Assembly (NCBI RefSeq): GCF_900109655.1
Contig: NZ_FOAT01000008.1
Coordinates: 95,960 to 159,959 of the forward strand
DNA from: Hominimerdicola alba
GTDB lineage: Bacteria; Bacillota; Clostridia; Oscillospirales; Ruminococcaceae
Reading direction: 5' to 3'
DNA: 64,000 nt
In this document: positions 8,912 through 18,294 of the stretch, piece after piece
How positions within the stretch are numbered: the first letter of the stretch is position 1
Layout of the letters: each line of letters begins with the position of its first letter
Notes under the pieces: model-generated
Databases searched by the model: none
What the model saw: the letters and a program-made list of their open reading frames with translations, nothing else
Told to the model about the DNA's origin: nothing
Made by a program: the position numbers and the translations under genes

Positions 8912-9353
8912 ATCTGTCATCTCCGCCGCAGGTCTCGATGGTGAGTTCTCTCTCATCATCGGATATCCTGTTTATCGTGATCCTGATACAGTCCTCGGGC
9001 AGATCGTCGTCGATATTCTCCGACCACTCCACCGCCAGTACCGTATCCTCGTCCATATAATCGAAAAAACCCGTAGTTTCAAGGTCTTCACCCGAGGTTA
9101 TGCGGTACATATCAAAGTGTATCAAACTGATTTTGCAGTCCTTTTTTCGGTACTCGTTCACCAGTGCAAAGGTAGGCGAAGTAACTTCGTCACCAAGCCC
9201 AAGTCCCTCGGAAATACCGCGTGTTATGGTAGTTTTTCCCGCACCGAGCCCTCCGCGGTAAGCAAGCACTTCGCCGCCCCGCAGACGTTTGCCTATCTCA
9301 CGCCCGAGCGCGATAGTCTGCTCGGGAGAAGAAGTCCTGTATGTAAAGTTCAA
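8892..9353 (-). CDS. tsaE: tRNA threonylcarbamoyladenosine ATPase TsaE
   Basis: TsaE is the P-loop ATPase that drives turnover of the TsaB-TsaD complex. The 153-residue protein has the Walker A motif GGLGAGKTTITRGI, the segment SPTFALVNEY and the DMYR/LAVEWSEN strand region typical of the family. The start is TTG at 9353 with only a weak Shine-Dalgarno match. It follows the DUF3810 gene by 14 bases and overlaps tsaB by 20 bases. Confidence 0.94.
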   Translation of the reverse strand: MNFTYRTSSPEQTIALGREIGKRLRGGEVLAYRGGLGAGKTTITRGISEGLGLGDEVTSPTFALVNEYRKKDCKISLIHFDMYRITSGEDLETTGFFDYMDEDTVLAVEWSENIDDDLPEDCIRITINRISDDERELTIETCGGDDRFENISY

Positions 9354-9367
9354 TTTATCTCAACCCA

Positions 9368-10573
9368 CTATTCTTCACCAACGAACTTGTGCTCGTCGTA
9401 ATAATTCAACATAAGGTCAACCATTCTGCCATAGGACGCAATTCCGTCCTCAACACCGTTAGCGTGCAGCGAAGTCTCCATAGCCTTTTCACTAACTTCA
9501 CTGACACTCTCGCTTTCAAACACAGTGTCCTCGGCTTCTTCAACCGACTCCCAGTATTCACGGTTTCCGTCGATATCCGCCCATACTTCGTCACAGATAG
9601 CATTATCGAATTCATACTTCGTTTCTTCGTCACAGAACTCGAATATCTTATTGCGCACATAAGTCAGTGCCGAAAGATATCCAGAGTAACGGTACTCAAC
9701 ATCGTCACATCGGTCACAGGCTACAAAAGCGATATAATTCGCTTCTTCCTCCCTCATGAAACCCTTTGTGTGGGCTAGCTCATGACAGATAGTATTAGGC
9801 AGTTTCGCCTTATACATATCGGCATTGTAATTCGCTTCCATCGAGAATGGAAAATATATCCCCATCAAGTCCATCTGGCTCATAAAAAATGAGCAGTAGA
9901 TCGGCTTCGGGTGGACTACATATCCGCCGAAGCAGACGAACTCATCTTCAAGCCCCTCAATAGCCGCTCTCGCCGTATCATCGGTGTCCGAAGTCAGTAT
10001 AAAGTGGCCATCTTCATCCCGATGAACCTGTGTCGAAAGTTGGTTTATCTGCACAACAATGCGGAATCCTAATTCTTTGAGTTCCTCATTGGTGTGCTCT
10101 TCTGTACTGATACCGTTGAGCTTTTCAAACGAAGAAGTATGGTACAGAACAAAGCAGTTCAGTGTTTCTGTACCGAGGATAAATACAAGTATCCATCCGT
10201 AGATGAACCCGAATACCCTTGCGACTTTCCCACGCCTGCCCTTTTTAATTTTAATAATGAGCAGAACTATCATAACCAGCAATGAGATCGGTATGCCAAA
10301 AACCGCGATTGCTATCAGCAGTTCACCGAATGAGAACGGCAGAACCGATGTGGCACGACCGTAGGTCTGCGCCCACAGAGGGAAAATGTTCTTCTGATAA
10401 AAATCGCAGAAAGGTGTACTTTTCCATGCAAGCACATTCAGCAGCACGAAAAACAACGTGCTGCCAATGAGCCATTTAAGTTGTGTGTGCTTATGCTTTT
10501 TGTCCGTCTTATTGGACATTTTTACGTCAACGCCCTGTGCTGTCGCCTGTTCGGGTATGACTTTGGTTTTCAT
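9368..10573 (-). CDS. DUF3810 membrane protein, putative zinc metallopeptidase
   Basis: A 401-residue membrane protein of the DUF3810 family. Hydrophobic helices lie at about 35-50, 85-108 and 122-140. The C-terminal part contains ICHELAHTKGFMREEEANYIAF, which reads as an HExxH zinc site (HELAH) with a downstream glutamate, as in gluzincin-like peptidases. The extracytoplasmic or cytosolic side of this domain cannot be decided here, and no substrate is known. The ATG at 10573 follows AGAGGTGCGAA. It lies 17 bases after fhs and 14 before tsaE. The acidic tail (about 350-380) is low complexity. Confidence 0.82.
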   Translation of the reverse strand: MKTKVIPEQATAQGVDVKMSNKTDKKHKHTQLKWLIGSTLFFVLLNVLAWKSTPFCDFYQKNIFPLWAQTYGRATSVLPFSFGELLIAIAVFGIPISLLVMIVLLIIKIKKGRRGKVARVFGFIYGWILVFILGTETLNCFVLYHTSSFEKLNGISTEEHTNEELKELGFRIVVQINQLSTQVHRDEDGHFILTSDTDDTARAAIEGLEDEFVCFGGYVVHPKPIYCSFFMSQMDLMGIYFPFSMEANYNADMYKAKLPNTICHELAHTKGFMREEEANYIAFVACDRCDDVEYRYSGYLSALTYVRNKIFEFCDEETKYEFDNAICDEVWADIDGNREYWESVEEAEDTVFESESVSEVSEKAMETSLHANGVEDGIASYGRMVDLMLNYYDEHKFVGEE

Positions 10574-10590
10574 TTCGCACCTCTGTTTTA

Positions 10591-12261
10591 TCAGAACAAT
10601 CCGTAGATATTACCCTTATTGTCGCAGTCGATGTTGTTGGCAGCAGGCACCTTGGGCAGACCGGGCATGGTCATGATATCACCTGTGTAAGCCACAACAA
10701 ATCCTGCACCCGCCGATACTCTCAGGTCGCGGACAGTTATCTCAAAGCCCTCGGGCTTGCCCAGCTTAGCAGGGTCGTCCGAAAGCGAATACTGTGTCTT
10801 CGCTACACAGACTGGGATATCACCGTAGCCCAGATCATTGATCTCTTTCAGTGCCTTTTCAGCCTGAGCGGTGAAAATAACGCCGTCAGCGCGGTATATC
10901 TCCTTGGCGATTATGCCAAGCTTTTCCTTGATAGGCAGCTTTTCATCGTAAAGAGGCTTGAAGTTGCTCTCGTTATTTTCGATTGTAGCAACGACCTTTT
11001 CAGCCAGATCAGTGCCGCCCTTGCCGCCGTTTGCAAATATCTCGGCAAGAGATACCTCAACGCCCATCTCAGCGCAGGTACGCTTGATGACCTCGATCTC
11101 AGCCTCGGTATCGCTGGCAAATCTGTTGATAGCCACAACAACAGGCACACCGAACTTCTTCATATTCTCGATATGAGTTTTCAGGTTTACAATGCCCTTT
11201 TCCAGCGCAGTAACATTCTCAGCAGTCAGATCAGCACGAGCAACGCCGCCGTTGTATTTCAGCGCACGGATAGTAGCGACCAGTACAACGCAGCTTGGCT
11301 TGAGTCCCGCAAAACGGCACTTGATATCAAAGAACTTCTCAGCACCCAGATCAGAACCGAAACCAGCCTCGGTGATGGTGTAATCAGCAAGCTTAAGTGC
11401 CAGCTTTGTTGCTCTTACAGAGTTGCATCCATGAGCAATATTCGCGAAAGGACCGCCATGTATCAGTGCAGGATTGTTCTCCAGTGTCTGAACCAGATTA
11501 GGCTTAAGTGCGTCTTTCAGCAGTGCAACCATAGCGCCGCAGCCGCCGATATCCTTAGCAAATACGGGCTTGCCGTCAGTTGTGTAAGCTACCAGTATCC
11601 TCTCGATACGCTTTTTCAGATCGTCAAGGTCAGCCGCCAGACAAAGTATAGCCATTATCTCGGAAGCAACGGTTATCTGGAAAGAATCCTCTCTGGGTAT
11701 ACCGTTTACCTTAGAGCCCAGACCGATGATGATATCTCTCAGAGCTCTGTCATTCATGTCAAGACATCTCTTGAACATTATTCTTCTCTGATCGATGTGC
11801 AGAGGATTGCCCTGCTGCATCGAGTTATCGATCAGCGCACAAAGCAGATTGTTAGCTGCAGTTATAGCGTGCATATCTCCTGTAAAGTGAAGATTGATAT
11901 CCTCCATGGGAACAACCTGAGCATATCCGCCGCCAGCAGCGCCGCCCTTTATGCCGAACACAGGTCCGAGAGAAGGCTCTCTCAGTGCGAGCATTGAATT
12001 TTTGCCAATAACGTGCATAGCCTCATTAAGACCTACCGAAATAGTAGTCTTGCCCTCACCCGCAGGTGTGGGATTGATTGCAGTTACAAGAATCAGCTTA
12101 CCGTCGGGCTTGTCCTTGGTCTTTTCATAAAGAGATTCAGAGAGCTTAGCCTTATAATGACCGTAAGGCTCATACTCCTCCTCGGTTATCCCGAGTTTCT
12201 TGGCGATCTCGGAAATTTTCAGCATTTTAGCCTGCTTGGCTATCTCGATATCTGACAGCAT
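10591..12261 (-). CDS. fhs: Formate--tetrahydrofolate ligase
   Basis: This enzyme makes 10-formyl-THF from formate, THF and ATP, feeding one-carbon metabolism and, in acetogens, the Wood-Ljungdahl methyl branch. At 556 residues it has the usual length. Motifs seen are the ATP-binding [35 protein letters not shown], and the C-terminal [19 protein letters not shown]. It is the first gene after a good promoter and leads the fhs-DUF3810-tsaE-tsaB-rpiB series. Confidence 0.98.
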   Translation of the reverse strand: MLSDIEIAKQAKMLKISEIAKKLGITEEEYEPYGHYKAKLSESLYEKTKDKPDGKLILVTAINPTPAGEGKTTISVGLNEAMHVIGKNSMLALREPSLGPVFGIKGGAAGGGYAQVVPMEDINLHFTGDMHAITAANNLLCALIDNSMQQGNPLHIDQRRIMFKRCLDMNDRALRDIIIGLGSKVNGIPREDSFQITVASEIMAILCLAADLDDLKKRIERILVAYTTDGKPVFAKDIGGCGAMVALLKDALKPNLVQTLENNPALIHGGPFANIAHGCNSVRATKLALKLADYTITEAGFGSDLGAEKFFDIKCRFAGLKPSCVVLVATIRALKYNGGVARADLTAENVTALEKGIVNLKTHIENMKKFGVPVVVAINRFASDTEAEIEVIKRTCAEMGVEVSLAEIFANGGKGGTDLAEKVVATIENNESNFKPLYDEKLPIKEKLGIIAKEIYRADGVIFTAQAEKALKEINDLGYGDIPVCVAKTQYSLSDDPAKLGKPEGFEITVRDLRVSAGAGFVVAYTGDIMTMPGLPKVPAANNIDCDNKGNIYGLF

Positions 12262-12321
12262 GACGATCAGTTCCTTTCCTCAACAGCAGCTTTGTTTCAC
12301 TGCCAAAAATAATACTCTTTA

Positions 12322-12350
12322 ATTATAACACACGACTATTAAAATTGCAA
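12322..12350 (-). promoter_or_regulatory. Sigma-A promoter of fhs
   Basis: TTGCAA (12350-12345) and TATAAT (12327-12322) on the minus strand are separated by 17 bases, about 60 bases before the fhs start. Confidence 0.8.
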
Positions 12351-12423
12351 GTACTAAATATAACATCAAGGGTATAGCAAAAATGTATATCTGCCCATGT
12401 ATAAAGAGATATCCCCTGTTTTA

Positions 12424-13179
12424 TCACTTGGGTTCATCTATCGTTATAACCACATATCCGCTGTCTTTATCAAGCAGCACCTCTTCACGAAAGTACCCTG
12501 TCGAATAGATCACAGCATTTTCAAACTCTTCTCGCCATTTATCTTCCCCTTCACCCCATCTGTCTACTAATCCGGAATTTGACAAAAAACCATCGAGCCT
12601 AAACTCTGTTTCTTCAAACTCTTCTTCCATACTTATATCATCGCAAAGAGCACCATTGTACTTTCTTTCGCAAAAACCGGCGTAGTATTCCTCATACATA
12701 TCTATCGTTTCTTCATCTGTGCGGAACATCAGACGAGAACCTGGATATCTGTCATAAATATAACCCTGAGTCAGATATTCATAGTCATCACACTCATCGG
12801 GAAGCTTTTTGGGGAAAAGCCTTTTGTAATGCTCCAGTCTTTCCCCGCTAAATCCGTACACCCCGTGCGCATAATTCAGCCATTTTAAATCATACATACA
12901 TTTTGTATGATCAAAATGTGAGATCACCATCGATGGCAGATATAACCCCGCCACGCACAAAATCAAAGCGACTCTAAAACAATTCAATATTATACTGCCA
13001 TATTTTATATCGTAAACATCATCATAAACCTTCCACGTAGCAATCATAAACACGATCGTCCCCAAAATGCAATAGAATGAGATCCTGGATGTGTTTATAC
13101 AGATATACCATGCAGGGAACACAAAAAAAGTCAGCAAGAATATTATTACGTTCAATATCTTAAATCCATATTTCTCCAT
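12424..13179 (-). CDS. Unknown membrane protein, tandem paralogue 1
   Basis: I do not recognise this 251-residue family. Three hydrophobic helices occupy the first 105 residues, followed by a soluble domain with the conserved block HTKCMYDLKWLNYAHGVYG, LPKKLPDECDDY, the phrase SRLMFRTDEETID and a C-terminal LLDKDSGYVVI. The same blocks recur in the two neighbouring genes to the right, so the three arose by tandem duplication. It is the last and most divergent of the set. Soluble-domain residues are strongly acidic. The C-terminal domain resembles small bacterial proteins of unknown role encoded in repeated arrays, sometimes immunity proteins, but nothing here proves that. Confidence 0.7.
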   Translation of the reverse strand: MEKYGFKILNVIIFLLTFFVFPAWYICINTSRISFYCILGTIVFMIATWKVYDDVYDIKYGSIILNCFRVALILCVAGLYLPSMVISHFDHTKCMYDLKWLNYAHGVYGFSGERLEHYKRLFPKKLPDECDDYEYLTQGYIYDRYPGSRLMFRTDEETIDMYEEYYAGFCERKYNGALCDDISMEEEFEETEFRLDGFLSNSGLVDRWGEGEDKWREEFENAVIYSTGYFREEVLLDKDSGYVVITIDEPK

Positions 13180-13206
13180 TATCGTTTTTTCCTTTCCTGA
13201 TTTTCC

Positions 13207-13907
13207 CTACGTCAGTATTACCACATATCCGCTGTCTCTGTCAAGCAGTGCGCCTTTCGGAAAGTGACCGTCTATCCAGTAAAGCTCCGCATTGTCAAAC
13301 TCTCCGCGTCTGCTTTCATCTGATATTCTTGCCTGTTTTAAAAACGAATCAAGTCCCTTTATCTTTTCTTCACTATCATCATTTTCCACTCTTATCTCAT
13401 CACACAATAAGCTGTAGTATTCTGCATAATACTTTATCGTTTCCTCATCGGTACGAAACATCAGACATGAAGATGCGTGATAATCCTGCGCTAATATACT
13501 GCCTTTCGTCACAAATGAGTAGTCCTCGCATTTATCAGGAAGTTTTTCAGGAAGAAGCTTTTTATAATACTCCGCATTCTTTCCGAAAACTCCGTAGGTG
13601 TAATCTAACCGTTTTATATTGTACATACATTTTGTATGATCAAAACTCAAAAGTACAATCGCAGGCAGGATCAACCCGGAAATGCACAAAAACAAAGCGA
13701 TCCTAAAATAACGTAAGATTTTCCTGCCGTTTTTTATGCGATCAACTTTTTCATAAGTCACCCCGTAGCGATCATAAACACGAGCGTACCCAAAAAGCAA
13801 TATTGTGATATTCCTATCGTCATTAAGCTGCAAAGGATCCACACAGGAAATACATAATTATGTAAGAATATTATTATGTTCACTTTCTTTAAAGTGCTCT
13901 TTTTCAT
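13207..13907 (-). pseudogene. Frameshifted tandem paralogue 2 of the membrane-protein family
   Basis: A good ribosome site (GGAGACAACAACT) precedes ATG at 13907, and the first frame encodes MKKSTLKKVNIIIFLHNYV onward, matching the start of paralogue 1, including FMIAT. That frame then hits TGA at 13758-13760. The rest of the protein (HTKCMYNIKRLDYTYGVFG, SCLMFRTDEETI, LLDRDSGYVVILT) continues in another frame. The span is 701 bases, one short of a codon multiple, and the shift falls at or near the four-base C run at 13761-13764 (G run on the coding strand). One lost base would explain it. It may be a true pseudogene, phase variation at a short homopolymer, or a sequencing error. Confidence 0.8.
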
Positions 13908-13975
13908 AGTTGTTGTCTCCTTATATTTGTTGACTTATATCATATCTTACACAAAGTAGTTATCCGTGATTTTTC

Positions 13976-14692
13976 CTATGTCAGTATCACCACGTATCCG
14001 CTATCCCTGTCGATCAGGACACCTATCGGGAAGTGTCCGTCTATCCGATAAAACTCCGCATTATCGAACTCCGCTAACCTGCTTTCATCTAAATCCGACA
14101 TTATCTCCGCCTTATGTAAAAACTCATCAAACACAGTCTTTTTCTCACCATTGTCTTCATTTTTCACTCTTACCTCATCGCACAGAACGCCGTAGTGTTC
14201 CGCATAATCCTCTATAGTTTCATCATCTGTGCGAAACACGAGACAAGACGTGGCATGATAAGGAGTCAAAACACCCTCAGTCATATATGAGTAATTCTCA
14301 CATTTCTCAGGAAGTTTTTCAGGCAAAAGCTTTTTGGTTATCTTCTTGTTTTTTTCGTTTATACCTTGTACCCCATAAACATAATCTGCCTTTTTTATAT
14401 TGTACATACTTTTCGTATCATTGAAATAGAAAAGCACCATTCCCGGAATATGCAGCACTGCTATCCACAAAAGCAGACAGACGTTCAATTTAATTAATTT
14501 TTTCTTACCGTTTTCCACGCTGCTTATATTTCTGTACATTTTACCGATTCTACGCATACAATGTATCATCCCAATAAACGGAATGAACGATATCCAAAGG
14601 GTGCTTATAAAACAACCCAGCCACATAGGGTACACAAAAATCCCTATCAAGATTACTATTACGTTCATATCATCAAATGTAAATTTCTTCAT
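13976..14692 (-). CDS. Unknown membrane protein, tandem paralogue 3
   Basis: First gene of the tandem set after the promoter, 238 residues. It has N-terminal hydrophobic helices (about 10-50 and 75-95) and the shared soluble domain with DTKSMYNIKKADYVYGVQG, LLPEKLPEKCENYSYM, SCLVFRTDDETIEDYAEHYG and the C-terminal LIDRDSGYVVILT. Its C-terminal half is closest to the frameshifted middle copy. The ATG at 14692 with GGAG nine bases upstream is preferred to a TTG two codons earlier. The function is unknown. Confidence 0.75.
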   Translation of the reverse strand: MKKFTFDDMNVIVILIGIFVYPMWLGCFISTLWISFIPFIGMIHCMRRIGKMYRNISSVENGKKKLIKLNVCLLLWIAVLHIPGMVLFYFNDTKSMYNIKKADYVYGVQGINEKNKKITKKLLPEKLPEKCENYSYMTEGVLTPYHATSCLVFRTDDETIEDYAEHYGVLCDEVRVKNEDNGEKKTVFDEFLHKAEIMSDLDESRLAEFDNAEFYRIDGHFPIGVLIDRDSGYVVILT

Positions 14693-14722
14693 AACCAATT
14701 TCTCCTTTCTTTCTTGATTTGT

Positions 14723-14751
14723 ATTATATCACACTCAAAATTGATTGTCAA
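14723..14751 (-). promoter_or_regulatory. Sigma-A promoter of the tandem paralogue set
   Basis: TTGACA (14751-14746) and TATAAT (14728-14723) on the minus strand are separated by 17 bases; both hexamers are perfect consensus. Confidence 0.9.
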
Positions 14752-14807
14752 TACTTTTTTATTGTTTTTCGATATTTATTTTTCGCAAATCAGAATCCGC
14801 AAGACAT

Positions 14808-14838
14808 AAAAAAGACCTCCCCGTTTCCGGGAAGGTCT
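14808..14838 (-). terminator. Rho-independent terminator after dapB
   Basis: On the minus strand GACCTTCCCG-GAAA-CGGGGAGGTC is followed by TTTTTTATG. It lies about 27 bases after the dapB stop and ends the lysine operon. Confidence 0.9.
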
Positions 14839-14864
14839 CATATAAGATATATGTTCAAAAAGAT

Positions 14865-15623
14865 TTAGCTCTCTTTAAGCAGATCGTCCATAGCATACAG
14901 ACCGGCAGCCTTTCCTTTCAGGAAAACAGCCGCATTTACAGAGCCAACTGCAAAAACGCTCTTGGAGTGAGCCTCGTGCTTCAAGCTTACTACCTCGTCT
15001 CTGCCTGCAAAGATTATCTCATGCTCACCAACGATAGTGCCGCCGCGAACAGAGTGCATACCGATCTCGTTCTTGCCTCTCTTGGCACGAACAGAGTGCC
15101 TGTCGTATGTATAGCTGCATCTGTTGTCCAGCTCTTCATTGATAGCATTAGCCAGCATAATAGCTGTACCCGAGGGGGCGTCAAGCTTCTGGTTGTGGTG
15201 CTTCTCGATTATCTCAATATCGAACTGGTCGCCCAGTATCTTTGTAGCCCTGCGCGCAAGATCAGCCAGCAGATTAACACCCAGTGACATATTAAAGGTG
15301 AAGAACAGAGGTATCTGTTCAGCAGCCTTTTTGATCTTAGCAGTCTGTTCCTCATCGTAACCAGTAGTAGCAACTACCAGAGCTGTGCCGTTTGAAAGAC
15401 AATAGCTCAGAAGATCATCCAGAGTTGAGGGGTGAGAAAAATCGATGATAACATCGGGCTTTTCAGCCATATCAGCCACATTTGCAACTATCGGGAAATC
15501 CGCATACTGTGCAGTAACCTTGTCAATACCTGCGATGACCTTGCAGTCATCTCTGCCGCTGATAACATCGGCAATAACTCTGCCCATGTGACCGCAAGCA
15601 CCGCATATAGCAATATTTGTCAT
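14865..15623 (-). CDS. dapB: 4-hydroxy-tetrahydrodipicolinate reductase
   Basis: DapB reduces 4-hydroxy-tetrahydrodipicolinate with NAD(P)H in the diaminopimelate/lysine pathway. The 252-residue protein has the Rossmann start IAICGACGHMGR, the DFSHPS and ATTGYDEEQ segments, the catalytic motif EKHHNQKLDAPSGTA and GEHEIIFAG. It is third in the asd-dapA-dapB operon behind the lysine riboswitch. Confidence 0.97.
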   Translation of the reverse strand: MTNIAICGACGHMGRVIADVISGRDDCKVIAGIDKVTAQYADFPIVANVADMAEKPDVIIDFSHPSTLDDLLSYCLSNGTALVVATTGYDEEQTAKIKKAAEQIPLFFTFNMSLGVNLLADLARRATKILGDQFDIEIIEKHHNQKLDAPSGTAIMLANAINEELDNRCSYTYDRHSVRAKRGKNEIGMHSVRGGTIVGEHEIIFAGRDEVVSLKHEAHSKSVFAVGSVNAAVFLKGKAAGLYAMDDLLKES

Positions 15624-15652
15624 TTTTTATCAGTCCTTTCGTTTTTTACGAT

Positions 15653-15687
15653 CAATAACAAAGGGCAGAGCGTTCACCGCTCCGCCC
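15653..15687 (-). terminator. Hairpin with short U tract between dapA and dapB
   Basis: A ten-base-pair stem (GGGCGGAGCG-GTGAA-CGCTCTGCCC on the minus strand, one G-U pair) is followed by TTTGTTATTG. The U tract is weak, so it may act as a partial terminator or as an RNA-stabilising spacer that sets dapB expression below dapA. Confidence 0.55.
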
Positions 15688-15700
15688 TCAGAAAGTTCTA

Positions 15701-16597
15701 TTACTTTACAAGTCCCAGCTCAGCCATCTTAGCTCTGAGCTTCTCGATCTTAGCCTCTTCCATCTTGATAAGGGGCAGACGGCACTCGCCTACCTCCCAG
15801 CCCATGAGGTTGAGAGCTTCCTTAACAGGGATAGGGTTAACATCGCAGAACAGACCGTTGCTGTTTGCAAAATCGAGTATCTTGTTCATCTTAGCCTGTG
15901 CCTCGGGATACTTGTTCTCCAGACAAAGCTGAGTGATCTCGTGAGTTTCCTTAGGCATAACGTTGGACAGAACAGAGATAACGCCCTTGCCGCCCAGTGC
16001 CATGATGGGAACTATCTGATCGTCATTACCAGAATAGATATCCAGATCATCGCCGCAAAGTGCTGCAACTCTAGCTATCTGTGAGATATTGCCGCTTGCT
16101 TCCTTAACAGCCACGATGTTCTTTACCTTGGACAGCTCCTTCAGAGTTTCAGGAGTGATGTTCACACCTGTTCTGGAAGGAACATTGTAAAGGATTATGG
16201 GGATATTGATAGCATTTGCGATGGTGGTGTAGTGTACTATCAGACCCTTCTGAGAGGTCTTGTTGTAGTAAGGTGTGACCAGCAGAACAGCATCAGCACC
16301 CAGCTCCTCAGCCTTCTTTGAAAGACCGACAGCATATTCGGTGTGGTTTGAACCTGTACCTGCGATAACAGGTATCCTGTGGTTTACCTTTTCGATAGCA
16401 TAACGTATAGCCTCAACGTGCTCATCATCGCCCATTGTAGAGCTTTCGCCTGTAGTGCCGCAGATGATGATAGCGTCAGTACCCTCAGCTATCTGCCATT
16501 CGATAAGCTCACCAAGCTTATCGTAATTGATAGAACCGTCGGCGTTCATAGGTGTTACGATAGCAACGCCTGCGCCTGTAAAAATGGTATTCTTCAT
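15701..16597 (-). CDS. dapA: 4-hydroxy-tetrahydrodipicolinate synthase
   Basis: DapA condenses pyruvate with aspartate semialdehyde, the first committed step to diaminopimelate and lysine. The 298-residue protein has the substrate motif GTTGESSTM, the catalytic Tyr137 in ILYNVPSRTG and the Schiff-base Lys165 in VAVKEASGN. GSGNDD-like YSGNDDQIVP and the GGKGVISVLSNVMP strand are also typical. CAAGGAG precedes the ATG. It lies between asd and dapB. Confidence 0.98.
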   Translation of the reverse strand: MKNTIFTGAGVAIVTPMNADGSINYDKLGELIEWQIAEGTDAIIICGTTGESSTMGDDEHVEAIRYAIEKVNHRIPVIAGTGSNHTEYAVGLSKKAEELGADAVLLVTPYYNKTSQKGLIVHYTTIANAINIPIILYNVPSRTGVNITPETLKELSKVKNIVAVKEASGNISQIARVAALCGDDLDIYSGNDDQIVPIMALGGKGVISVLSNVMPKETHEITQLCLENKYPEAQAKMNKILDFANSNGLFCDVNPIPVKEALNLMGWEVGECRLPLIKMEEAKIEKLRAKMAELGLVK

Positions 16598-16693
16598 AAT
16601 AATTCTCCTTGATCGTTAGGACCAATGATCTTCGTTGAAGGTCTGCCGCGGCGGCATATAACTGCCGCCCGCCGACCATGTAATCTTTATAAA

Positions 16694-17779
16694 TTAGTCA
16701 AAATAGCCCTTAGCAGCCAGAAGCTCAGCCAGCAGAACAGCACCGCCTGCTGCGCCTCTCAGTGTGTTGTGAGACAGGCAAACGAACTTGTAATCATACT
16801 GAGTATCTTCTCTCAGTCTGCCGATGGAAACAGCCATGCCGCCCTCGAGATTTCTGTCGAGCTTAGCCTGAGGTCTGTCGTTCTCCTCGAAGTAGTTCAG
16901 GAACTGCTTGGGAGCGGAAGGCAGATTGATCTCCTGAGGAACACCAGCGAATTCCTTCCATGTCTGGAGGATCTCTTCCTTGCTGGGCTTGTTCTCAAAG
17001 CTTACAAATACAGCAGCGGTGTGACCGTCAGAAACGGGAACTCTCAGGCACTGTGCAGTGATAGCGGGAGTTGTAGCGTCAACGATCTTGTCACCCTCTA
17101 TGTGACCCCAGATCTTCATAGGCTCCTGCTCACTCTTCTCTTCCTCGCCGCCGATGTAAGGGATAACGTTATCCAGCATCTCAGGCCATGTCTCGAAAGT
17201 TCTGCCTGCGCCGCTGATTGCCTGATATGTGCAGGCAAGAGCCTTTGTTACCTTGTACTTAGCGTGCAGAGGAGCCAGTGCGGGAACATAGCTCTGCAGT
17301 GAGCAGTTGGACTTAACAGCGATGAAGCCTCTCTTTGTGCCCAGTCTCTTTCTCTGGGAAGCGATGATCTCGATGTGCTCAGGGTTGATCTCAGGGATCA
17401 CCATAGGAACGTCATCGGTATGTCTGTGAGCAGAGTTGTTGGAAACAACAGGGCACTCAGCCTTAGCGTACTTCTCTTCCAGAGCTCTGATCTCATCCTT
17501 CTTCATGTCAACAGCGCAGAATACGAAGTCAACCATAGAAGCGATCTTCTCTACATCGTCCTCAGCGTTGAGGATAACCATATCCTCCATGGACTTAGGC
17601 ATAGGATCAGCCAGCTTCCACTTGCTGCCAGCAGCCTCTTTATAAGTCTTGCCTGCGCTTCTGGGGGAAGCAGCCAGACATACTACATCGAACCAGGGGT
17701 GCTTGTCGAGAAGCAGAGAAAATCTCTGACCTACCATACCGGTCGCACCGATGATACCTACCTTAAATTTCTTTTCCAT
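16694..17779 (-). CDS. asd: Aspartate-semialdehyde dehydrogenase
   Basis: Asd reduces aspartyl phosphate to aspartate semialdehyde with NADPH. The 361-residue protein has the N-terminal GIIGATGMVGQRF, the catalytic Cys159 in SNCSLQSYVP, QAISGAGR and a His in VSDGHTAAVFV. The sequence style and length match the archaeal/fungal-type branch common in Clostridia rather than the classical E. coli type. AAAAGGAG precedes the ATG. It is the first gene after the lysine riboswitch, which fits feedback control of the pathway entry. Confidence 0.96.
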   Translation of the reverse strand: MEKKFKVGIIGATGMVGQRFSLLLDKHPWFDVVCLAASPRSAGKTYKEAAGSKWKLADPMPKSMEDMVILNAEDDVEKIASMVDFVFCAVDMKKDEIRALEEKYAKAECPVVSNNSAHRHTDDVPMVIPEINPEHIEIIASQRKRLGTKRGFIAVKSNCSLQSYVPALAPLHAKYKVTKALACTYQAISGAGRTFETWPEMLDNVIPYIGGEEEKSEQEPMKIWGHIEGDKIVDATTPAITAQCLRVPVSDGHTAAVFVSFENKPSKEEILQTWKEFAGVPQEINLPSAPKQFLNYFEENDRPQAKLDRNLEGGMAVSIGRLREDTQYDYKFVCLSHNTLRGAAGGAVLLAELLAAKGYFD

Positions 17780-17881
17780 AACAAAAAACTCCTTTTCCTC
17801 TCACGCTCATCGTCACGATAGCCAAATCAGCTGTTATACCGCGTCGAAATTTTGCGCAAAACATAAAAAATTGACAAATAA

Positions 17882-17910
17882 CAAAAAAACCGGTTGAAAA
17901 CCGGCGCATC
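17882..17910 (-). terminator. Intrinsic terminator of the lysine riboswitch
   Basis: On the minus strand CCGGTT-TTC-AACCGG is followed by TTTTTTTG. It lies between the aptamer and asd, as expected for a transcription-attenuating riboswitch. Confidence 0.85.
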
Positions 17911-17934
17911 ATACAATATAATAAGAATGTTGGC

Positions 17935-18145
17935 AAAATAAATTTTCCGCCGATAGCACTCCATCATAAAGCCATGATGACAACCGATGACCTATTAAAC
18001 CATCAGTCAGCAAACGATATCCCACATCGCAGCTTCGGCAGTTTTACCTTTCACATCGGTCATTCGGCATGGGGTGCTAAGTCCTCGGGAAATATCTCAA
18101 AGGACAGACCGTGCTACTCTTTTCAACTGCACCTCTATCTGTTCT
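17935..18145 (-). ncRNA. Lysine riboswitch (L box) aptamer
   Basis: The minus-strand leader of asd contains the ordered L-box landmarks: GATAGAGGTGCA near 18140, AAGAGTAGCA near 18115, TGTGAAAGG near 18050, CTGCCGAAGCTG near 18035 and a closing GCTATCGGCGGAAA near 17950. These are the conserved core elements of the lysine aptamer. It is followed by a rho-independent terminator and then by the asd-dapA-dapB operon, so high lysine should stop transcription before asd. Confidence 0.88.
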
Positions 18146-18152
18146 GGAATTA

Positions 18153-18181
18153 AGGATAACACATATTCCGCCGCTTGTCAA
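18153..18181 (-). promoter_or_regulatory. Sigma-A promoter of the lysine operon
   Basis: TTGACA (18181-18176) and TATCCT (18158-18153) on the minus strand are separated by 17 bases, just upstream of the riboswitch aptamer. Confidence 0.85.
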
Positions 18182-18294
18182 TAGAAAGCGCCCATGTTCC
18201 GAAAAGTTTTATATGAATTTTCTGTAAATTGTCAGCAAGCAGCCGCAGATTTTGTACATTACGCGGCATACGATATAAGCAAGGAGAGTTTAAA

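Noticed and set aside
12262..12321. Possible THF riboswitch upstream of fhs
   Set aside because: The leader is about 60 bases and lacks the conserved folate aptamer elements.
12424..14698. CRISPR or repeat array
   Set aside because: The repeated sequence here is diverged coding paralogy with no regular short repeat-spacer pattern.
18182..18294. Possible preQ1 riboswitch upstream of queA
   Set aside because: No pseudoknot-type C-rich loop and A-rich tail were seen in the short leader.
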